Assembly: GCA_024704765.1 (NCBI GenBank)
Contig: JAKMXF010000321.1
Location: 1-64,000 of the forward strand
Direction: 5' to 3'
Length of the DNA: 64,000 nucleotides
Source: Oopsacas minuta
Taxonomy: Eukaryota; Porifera; Hexactinellida; Lyssacinosida; Leucopsacidae
The translations under genes were made by a program, and so were the position numbers. The notes below the pieces were generated by a model. That model ran no database searches, had not been told where the DNA came from, and saw nothing but the letters and a program-made list of their open reading frames with translations. Of the stretch, positions 48,276 to 56,785 are shown piece by piece (position 1 is the first letter of the stretch; every line of letters begins with the position of its first letter).

Positions 48276-49055
48276 GGTATAATCCACTTCCTAGATGGAA
48301 TAGTTAATACGGTAGCATTGTATGTGATTACTAATTACATAACAAACCTATTGCATGTAGTGTAACCAGTTTAACAAATTCTCTCTTTTCTGTATTATCA
48401 TATTCATTAGTACAGGCATAACTTAATTCATAATGTATAGTGAATAGATCTATTGTCAGGGGATTATCTACATCATTCTTTTTAACACTATCAAGTGTAT
48501 AATCCCATTTAGCTGTACTAGCATTGCAATTCACTATTACATTATCTGTCATTACAGGAACTAATACTCCAGTAGTGTCTTCTATTTCTCTGATTTCAGT
48601 TGTGTTGTCATAGCTAACTGTTATTGTTGTGTTATCTAAAATGAGTTAATAAATACAAATTGGTAAGTAATATATTATATTAATAACTCACACTTAATGG
48701 CAATAATAACAGAGTTGCTGTTTTTATACTCTCGTGTATCAGTTCCATATACAGCTCTACAATAGTATGGTAAATAGCTCCAACCAAATTGTGTAGCTAC
48801 ATCTTCAAACCTCAGTATATTGCTACCTGTATCTTCATCAGTAGTAGTCTCCGGGTTATAGAACCAAGTAACATGATGTCATTAACATCATAAGCATCAG
48901 AACTAACTGTACAGTTTAGTTCTGAAATATTATTGTATCCATTAGTGTAGTATGTGTATGTATCATCTGTAAATCCATGAAACATAATATCAGGATCAGC
49001 TGATACTATAAATTGTAATATGCAAAAACAGTAAATACAACAAAACACCTTTCAT
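44643..49055 (-). CDS. Receptor protein tyrosine phosphatase 3 of the cluster (active D1, YxxL-rich juxtamembrane)
   Basis: Exons: 49055-48692, 48635-48348, 48224-47534, 47280-44885 and 44699-44643. The ectodomain is longer than in the others: several Ig-like units, a short Thr-rich link and one FN3-like domain before the membrane. A transmembrane segment leads into a ~120-residue juxtamembrane region with YINL, YEKL, YTML and YENF motifs. D1 has KNKYKQIYPYD, WPDHDVP and VHCSAGVGRTGTF. The D2 loop is CCSDGIGKSG (Arg to Lys). The last exon begins EHYLSCYHLINEY. Exon 1 needs one T removed (run 49024-49028) to join the signal peptide MKGVLLYLLF to the mature chain, and one base added near 48870 to finish its first Ig fold. 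A TATATAA word lies ~40 bp before the ATG. Confidence 0.8.
48231..48276. repeat. GTT/CAA microsatellite at a PTP3 splice acceptor
   Basis: About 15 GTT units on plus, that is CAA on the sense strand. It ends a few bases before the acceptor (tacaag) of the exon starting at 48224. Confidence 0.85.
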
Positions 49056-49299
49056 ACTCTGCAGTACATACACTGTACAGACAGAGCTTATATAGCTATG
49101 AAACTTGATAGTTCCAATATTTCATAAATACATGGTTTAATATGGAACTATAAAATAGGATAATTTATCTTATTGAGGTCACACTTAATCCCATTTGTAA
49201 ATAGACAAAATAATTACTCATACAATCATTAACAAATACAAATAGCAATAACAATAAATATAGCAGGTATTACATGTCCTTATAAGGAGCTAATTCTTC

Positions 49300-51922
49300 T
49301 CATTTGGGAGGTGTTAGTTTCATAATAGAGAACTCTTTCAAAAGCTGATAGCATTTCTGATATTCTTCCTAAGGGATAGAATACAGGATAATTTAGTTAA
49401 TGCTAAAATTAGGGAGAGATGATAGAATCATTTTGGAGGTGTTAAAATTCATATATTATAAGGGGATAGCGACATTTCTAGGCACTGAAACATCTATTCG
49501 ACGTTGGGCATCTATCTAAGCATGAGGTGAACAGGTTACTGTATTTTACTTGCTAATAATATCAACACTCCTCTAGTTACCATTACATGCTGTTATACAT
49601 ATAACATTAATAGTGAATTGCATTCTAAGGAATACCTACCAACCTTCTCGGTATCCATGGATACCCCTGGTATTTTAGAAGATAAACACGTAAGAATTTG
49701 AGATTTAGGGAATGATTTGCAATTGCATGTAATTCCCTAAAATTGTATTTATGAATTTACAAGTTAGGAATCTAAGGAATTTTCGAACTCTTTGGAAATT
49801 AGAATATGGTAACAACGAGCCCGTGTATAATGGGCTGATTATCTGTACAAATAATCTGTGATTCCTACGTCTATTTGTCAATTAACTATTTGTATATTCT
49901 TGAACTTACCTTACAGCAGATCATCCCCATTCTCTGATTTCTGAGGTTCTTAACTACCCACGGCAGATCCAAATCCTGCCCTCCTTGTATCTGAGAACAC
50001 CCATTGATAGCCGCTAGCATGATCCCTATCTTTGTAGACCCATTAATAGATTGTAACACTACTGGTCTATCCCCTGTCACCCCTGTTCTGAAGCTTTGTA
50101 TGTATGCCATAGCCTCAATACATTTCTTATTGCTGATGGGTAGATCGTTCTTATCCCAATCATCGTACACGAATAGTTGGAATTGGTGCTGTATACGTTG
50201 CTTCGTTGGTTCATCATAAGCTACTGTGACGTCATATTTCAGCATTCCTTCTGTCTGCACTGGTTTGCTACCGATGACACTGAAGTTTCTGACTGTTTTA
50301 TTATACAAAGAGGGTGCCCAATAGTTAATCGCCTTGATGAAACCCCCGGACATGTGAGTGATCTCTGCTTCCTTTGCTAGTACGAACACTATCTTCACCT
50401 GACTCGTGATTAACATCCAGAAGAACTCATTAAGTGTATTTGCACTTGGATGTACTGCTGCTATAACAGGAGCACCTCCACATTCCATGTGTATATAAGA
50501 AGCGTTAAGATAGTTTTGTCCGGTTGGAGAGTCCTGCATACAAACTATATTATCGTCATAAGGATATGTGTGCATTACTTGTCCTTTGGTTAAGTTTGAG
50601 TTTGCAATAGTCTGCTGTTTCGTAAAATACGCTAAGTTGCAGAATACGTCTACTTTCTCATACTCGATCGTAACTGAGTTTGTGACATCACTCTCTGGAT
50701 CAATCTCTCCAACATCGACCTTAACTAAATCCTGTATACTGATGGGTTGTAGTGCTTGCAGGTGTTCTAGAATTGATATGTATATCAGCTGATAATGCAC
50801 GAATTGTGTGATTAATCCAATTCTGTGATCCAAGAGGGAATTTATAATTTCATAAACTGAAAACGGAGATCTGTCTTTGATGGCTTTCATGCTCTCAAAT
50901 AACGTGATTAATATCCCAATGATAGAATTAGAATTCTTTGACACAAAGCATAGTTTCGCATTTTTCTCCTTATCAGACATAATCTCGTTAATCTGATCAA
51001 CCAGGGATAGGATAATGGGGTATATGCAAGGTGGTTCCTGCTCGATAATATCAGCCTTAATTTCAATCTGATGGAGGATAAATGATTTCTTATTGTCAAC
51101 CTCTTCCAAACTGACAATAAAAGTTCTATGCGTGGAGAACTCGTAAACTGTTTTAAAGGTGAATTTAACTTTAACAATTGATGCAAACACTTGATCAGAA
51201 TTCCGTTCTTTGGGCCAATATGCACCCTTCTCAGGGTCTATCTCAGCTGTTAGTGAGACGATACAGCGGATATTTTCCTGCCAAACCATTTCCCAGAAAT
51301 CTCCAAGCGTTGAGGCTTGTGCAGTTACGATTGGGTACTGAGCTACTACATAATTAACATCTCGATAGTAACCAGGTATAACACTAGCGTTTATGTAAGC
51401 ACAGTCCTTCTTTAAAATAAGCCTAGTCATATCATACGGTATGAAATTAGCATTGATGTTCTTCTTTCGGTTATACATAGACTTTGCCTCATCACTTGCA
51501 TACCTGAACCTAGACACAGCTAAACTCTGAAACTCTTTGACTAATCCAATCTTCTTACCTCTCAGCTGTTGGTGTAAATATGTAATAAACTCTTCCTTGT
51601 TGTATGGGTTTAACCAGACGTTCTTGTTCGCGTATGTAACACTTAACTTGATGACATTTGGACCTGATTTCTGGGCGCTTTCTAGAGTTTCGTATTCCAT
51701 ACCTGGCTCTCCTCCATCTGATAACTTGACGGAGTTAACCCTGCCGAGAGGAACCGGTGGAATCTCTGGATGGGATGGGGGTTGGTTATATCGGATAGGA
51801 GCATCCTCTGACACGTTTCTAGATTCTCTCAATTTCTTAGCATTTTTGCGGTTTTTTCTTGCCTTCTTTCCAAGAGTTTTTTTAGAACGACAACAACAAC
51901 AGAAACAACAGAAACAGGGCAT
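49300..51922 (-). CDS. Cytoplasmic tandem pseudophosphatase of the PTP cluster (PTP4)
   Basis: Two exons, 51922-49920 and 49368-49300. The protein starts MPCFCCFCCCCRSKK, a cysteine string that aligns in position with the sub-membrane cysteines of PTP1 and PTP5; no signal peptide, ectodomain or transmembrane segment is found. A YETL motif follows. D1 keeps INANFIPYD and YINASVIPGY but its active-site loop is CFVSKNSNSIIG, without HC or Arg, and no WPD. D2 keeps YLNASYI but its loop is LQSINGSTKIG (Cys to Ser). Both domains should be catalytically dead. The last exon, EEYQKCYQLLKEFS, is homologous to those of the other copies. Palmitoylation is a likely membrane anchor, by inference. An upstream exon carrying a membrane segment cannot be excluded. 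Confidence 0.82.
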
Positions 51923-52140
51923 TTTCACAAATAATTAACTTCTATTATTTGTATTTAAATAGAATACAATTCTATATCACGTTACGACTATATCTTGTCA
52001 TTTGATAGTACCCTTGTAGAAGAATATGAAATGCATGTGATTAGTAATTGAGAGAAAGCATAAAAGAAGACAAACAAAATAACAAACAAATGCAAAAAAT
52101 ATAATACAAAATACACTTTTCTATCTTTCAACCTTCAGAA

Positions 52141-52180
52141 TTAAACTTTAGTTGTGACGTCATTTTGGATGTTTGTAGAC

Positions 52181-52217
<37 letters not shown>

Positions 52218-55200
52218 GATTTTTGGTGATAAAATCTCTGATAATATCAAAACAAACAATGTACAAGTCCTAAAAAAACAAGAAAATTTGTAATAATAAT
52301 TATCAAGTATAATTTGCAATTTTGCTATCTGTCTAATCAATCCATTTTCATGTTACATCATAAAAACTATTCCATAGCAACAGCAATGCACTTAGTAATG
52401 TAATAAATGTATAATTTTCCTGATTTCTAATAATTGCAATTACATCACATACCTACCACTTACATAATGCATCCTACATACAATACACTCTCGCTAATCC
52501 GAACTGCACTGCTCCAGTTAGATTAGCAAGATACTGGAGTACAATTTTTCTAAAGTTGCATACTTGCCAGCTGGCCCATATTTGGCGAAACATCCAGTTT
52601 GTCAGACATGTGTTGGGGGCTAATGATGCTAATGTCCCACCAAAACTTGTCGTACAGTATAATACAAATATGCTAAGTCCCGTAATGTTCCGCTAAATTC
52701 GTACCTTAAGTCACGCGTTTATCCCAACTCAAATGGCAAGCATGAGTTGTACAAAAGATGAAAAGACTGCCAACATGTGTGTATTATGTATTTGTCCACA
52801 GGATAATTGGCTAGAATAAGGTCTTTATGGACATTCTAAAGATTTTCCAAGGTTTTATGCTCTGTTCGGATTAGTTAGGGTCTACTGTATTGACACCGCA
52901 TTGGTATTACTACAATCGACGTATAGCACGTATTATTATACAACTTACAACAGGTGATACCATTTTCTCTCTCCCTCTCCTCATAGACTTTACAATATGA
53001 AATATATCAACTTTATCCTCCTCATTTATCTCTCGTATCCCCAGACAACACGCCATGAGTACTCCTGTCTTACCAACACCGTCCCAGCAATGTACTATAA
53101 TCGGAGTATGCTGTGCTTTCTGTTTGACCTCCAAAATAGTCTCACATATGGTTATTATCGGCTGGGAGTTAGTGGGTGTATTGTTGTCCAAGAAGCTAAG
53201 ACATATGTACTGGACAAAGGTATGTGTTCTCTTCTCCGAATGATTTGTTATTTTTATCCTATTACGGATAACACCAGCTAGATTAGCAGTATGAAGGGTC
53301 TCAATGCTATACATCCCAAAGCCCTGTTTCTCATCACTCCAGTAGCAAACAGACCCATCGAGACCTGTCTCTAGGAGAGCGTACTCGTCATCTGTAGCCA
53401 AGAGAATCACCAGCTGTGCGGAACATTGATACACCATCTGGATGAATTCCAGAATAGTCTCTCTAACCGGATGAATAGTAGCGATAAAATATTGAGAATC
53501 CTTATCTCCATCTACATAACTAGCGTTTATATAATCTCCAGCTTCCCAGAACTCAGAGAATAACTCCACCCTTGTATCATCATACGGTAACACGTTAGGG
53601 ATCGTATTCTTAGACTTGTTAATGGGATTAAGAGCGTCCTCCTGTGACCTGAAGTAAGTCTTCTCGACCTGATAATGCAACTCAGTGAACTGTTGATGGT
53701 AAATAGACTTGTAGCTGTATTCTTTCAACGAATCCACATAAGTCTTAACTGCTTCAGAGAACTCACTAGCCTTCAGAGAGGTGTTACCGTGAATTAGTTC
53801 CAGTACCAGTAGATACACAAACTTATACTCATCGAGTGTTTGCAGTACATACATTCGCTCGTCCAATAAATTCAATACTGTGTCAAACACAGAGAATGGA
53901 ATACTCTTGTCAATCATCTCCATCAGGGTGTAGCTTGCAAGGAACAGCCCTGTCTGACCACTTCCAGTGACACTATAAACCATTACAGGGGTATTATCCG
54001 GTATCATCTGGTTTTTGAAACTCTTCATAAACTTCACGAACTCTTGGTGGAATCTGGGAACACCTGTACGTGACAGCCACTGCTTGAAGTGTCCATGCAC
54101 CACGTGTTGAATATTACCTAGCCCGTTGATAATTTTAAATCTGCTAAATGTGTAACTGGCGCCTATTTCCTCACCCTCAAAAGCTACCTTCAGCTTACCG
54201 AACTCTTTCATGGGATTTTTATCCGATGGTAGATTGACTTGTTGTACAGCTGGTACGAGCATAACTATATTACTGATATTCTGCTCAGCAACTAACTGCC
54301 AGAATTCATTCACTGTATTATCCATAGGTGCCTGTGCCACTATGAACAGCTGATCGATATTAGGTACTCGTATTAAAGATGCATTAATATAATCAGATGG
54401 TTTAATTGACATACTTTGACGTAATTTAATCCTGTTATGGTCATATGGCACGAGTTTGAAATCTTTGTTCTTTTGAATTTCACTGTGAAGATTTGCTACA
54501 TTGGACATATGGCGCATTTTTGAGGTGTCTAGGGCATCGAATTCCTCTCTAAGCTCGACACAATCCATCGCCCAAAGGGTGTCGAGGTGTTTCTTAAAAT
54601 GTTCCGGTAATATTTTGCGTTTATACTGATCCAAACCTGCACCAAATGTTGTCGTTACTTCGATTGGTTCCGCTAGTGAACTTTGTATAATCCTCTGGTA
54701 ATTAAATCTTCTACCCGTAATGCTGTCCTCTTCCACATAATCACCTAACACCTCTGCCTTCCTGTACCCCATGTTCTTCCTCTTGTTACCTCTGCAACAA
54801 CAACAACAACAACAAACAATACAACAACAGAGTAGGATCAATACTATGCATACAGCTACACATACAAACACCACTATGATGAATCCTAATTCATTAATCA
54901 GCTGGGCTATAGGATTACTGGTAGAGGTATCTGGTGGTTTAGTGGCAGAAGTTGATGGCACTGTTGGAGTGGTGGACATGGGTATTGAGGTGCTAGATTG
55001 TGGCACAGTATTATAAAGTGACATGGATGAGGACATACTTGTACTTGGCATTGAGCTGCTAGAAGTTGGCATGCTGCTAGAAAGTGGTATACTGCTAGAA
55101 AGTGGCATACTGCTAGAAGTTGGCATACTGCTAGAAAGTGGTATACTGCTAGAAAGTGGCATACTGCTAGAAAGTGGCATACTGCTAGAAAGTGGCATAC

Positions 55201-56243
55201 TGCTAGAAGTTGGCATACTGCTAGAAAATGGCATACTACTAGAAAGTGGCATACTACTAGAAAGTGGCATACTACTGGAAAGTGGCATGCTGCTAGAAAG
55301 TGACATACTGCTAGAAGGTGGCATACTACTAGAAAGTGTCATACTACTTGAAAGTGGCATACTGCTAGAAGTTGGCATACTACTAGAAAGTGGCATACTA
55401 CTAGAAAGTGGTATACTACTGGAAAGTGGCATGCTGCTAGAAAGTGACATACTGCTAGAAGTTGGCATACTACTAGAAAGTGGCATACTACTAGAAAGTG
55501 GCATACTACTGGAAAGTGGCATATTGCTAGAAAGTGACATACTGCTAGAAGTTGGCATACTACTAGGAAGTGACATACTACTAGAAAGTGGCATACTACT
55601 GGAAAGTGGCATGCTGCTAGAAAGTGACATACTGCTAGAAGTTGGCATACTGCTAGAAAGTGGCATACTACTAGAAAGTGTCATACTACTAGAAAGTGGC
55701 ATACTACTGGAAAGTGGCATATTGCTAGAAGATGGCATACTGCTAGAAAGTGGCATATTGCTAGAAGGTGGCATGCTGCTAGAAAGTGGCATACTGCTGG
55801 AAAGTGGCATACTGCTAGAAAGTGGCATACTGCTAGAAAGTGGTATGCTACTAGAAAGTGGCATACTGCTAGAAAGTGGTATGCTACTAGAAAGTGGCAT
55901 GCTGCTAAAGAATGGTATGGGGGACACACTTGTCCCTGGTATTGATGTGGCATTAGGTGTCGTAGAAGACATAAAACTACTGGTTTGTATTATAGTGCTA
56001 GATGACATAATTGGCACAGGTGTAAACGACACAATTTGTGTCATACTTGATGAATCCTGAATTCCAATCGCAGATGACTGTTGTTGGGGTAAACTTGAAC
56101 TCGTAGGAGATTCTAAATATAAACAATTTAAGAATAAAACAGCCCAAAAGATGGAATTAACTCATAAACTAACCAGAAGTAATCTGTCCATGTAAACTGA
56201 CACAGAAGATAGCACAGAAAATTGACACATAAACAATATTCAT
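52141..56243 (-). CDS. Receptor pseudophosphatase of the PTP cluster with SSSMPL mucin stalk (PTP5)
   Basis: Exons: 56243-56174 (signal peptide MNIVYVSIFCAIFCVSLHG), 56112-52949 and 52269-52141. The ectodomain is a Ser-rich stalk of about 46 six-residue repeats, mostly SSSMPL, with no Ig domain. The transmembrane segment ends in a cysteine run (LLCCCIVCCCCCCC). D1 keeps DFKLVPYD and YINASLI, but WPD is lost (WLSRTG) and the loop is YSVTGSGQTG (Cys to Ser, Arg to Thr region), so it is dead. The D2 loop is HCWDGVGKTG with Lys for Arg. The last exon starts DLYIVCFDIIRDF and includes a 12-Gln tract coded by CAA. Both domains look inactive, so it probably binds rather than hydrolyses phosphotyrosine. 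A TIR element sits in the last intron. Confidence 0.83.
52182..52217. repeat. CAA microsatellite coding a polyglutamine tract
   Basis: Twelve GTT units on plus; in the PTP5 last exon the sense strand reads CAA glutamines in frame. In the other two sense frames it would give Asn or Thr runs. Confidence 0.85.
52481..52888. mobile_element. 408-bp non-autonomous TIR transposon, pogo/Tigger-like
   Basis: Left end CAATACACTCTCGCTAATCC and right end (reverse complement) CAGTAGACCCTAACTAATCC extend to 24-bp TIRs with 19 matches. Each end is flanked by TA (52479-52480 and 52889-52890), the Tc1/mariner/pogo target duplication. TIRs ending in CGCTAATCCGAAC are typical of pogo/Tigger-type elements. No transposase ORF is inside. 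It lies in the last intron of PTP5. Confidence 0.75.
55053..55912 (-). repeat. 18-bp tandem array coding the SSSMPL stalk
   Basis: About 46 units of an 18-bp repeat (plus strand: gaaagtggcatactgcta and variants). Variant units carry SSSMPT, SSSMSL or SSNMPL, and higher-order blocks of several units recur, as expected from repeated unequal exchange. The array is wholly inside the PTP5 long exon and keeps frame. Confidence 0.95.
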
Positions 56244-56785
56244 ATTTACAAAATAGCATATTGAAGTATTCTCAGCTCTTTATAACTCTCCTACATTCAA
56301 TCTTACCACACAAACCACTAACTGCAATCTATCTCTATATAAAGCTATATTGACTCAAACAGACAAAAGGTTTAGTCTAATTTTGCAAGAAATGAGTCGA
56401 GGAAAACAGTCAAATCGGGTGACAACCAGTCAACAATCAAATCACTATGTCTGTCAGGTAATCTATACTTTAGTTAATCTAATTACGTCAATTTGTAAGA
56501 GTTTATCATATTAAAATACACTTTAAGAGTTCCCGGAATAAATTAGTGTATTTGGAATTTAGAGAAATAGGTCTAGCAACTTTTGGGAAATTTTGAAGCT
56601 TCTGGCACTGAATTTATAGTTTGTAATTTGTTTGCAAGTTTATTTGTATATTAACAACTCTATGATTTGTAAACAATAACAACACTCAAATGTTGTCTAT
56701 AAATAATTGCTAGGTTCAGCGCCTTTCCTGCAAATATTAATATTTAGTTGTTGTATAGAAAAACGGCCATAAGGTCTTACAAGGA
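56244..56785. promoter_or_regulatory. Divergent intergenic region between PTP5 and TRIM-NHL
   Basis: The two genes diverge from a 542-bp gap. No ORF is supported. It should contain both promoters. A CATAAG-rich AT tract is present; no clear TATA pair can be assigned. Confidence 0.4.

Noticed and set aside
52128-52340. Minus-strand ORF with a poly-Asn run, possible small protein
   Set aside because: The splice acceptor at 52270 and homology of DLYIVCFDIIRDF to other terminal exons support another frame, which gives poly-Gln.
55023-56060. Plus-strand 345-codon ORF of SGILLE repeats
   Set aside because: It is the reverse reading of the 18-bp array that codes the SSSMPL stalk. The minus-strand frame continues into a membrane segment and PTP domains and has a signal peptide exon.
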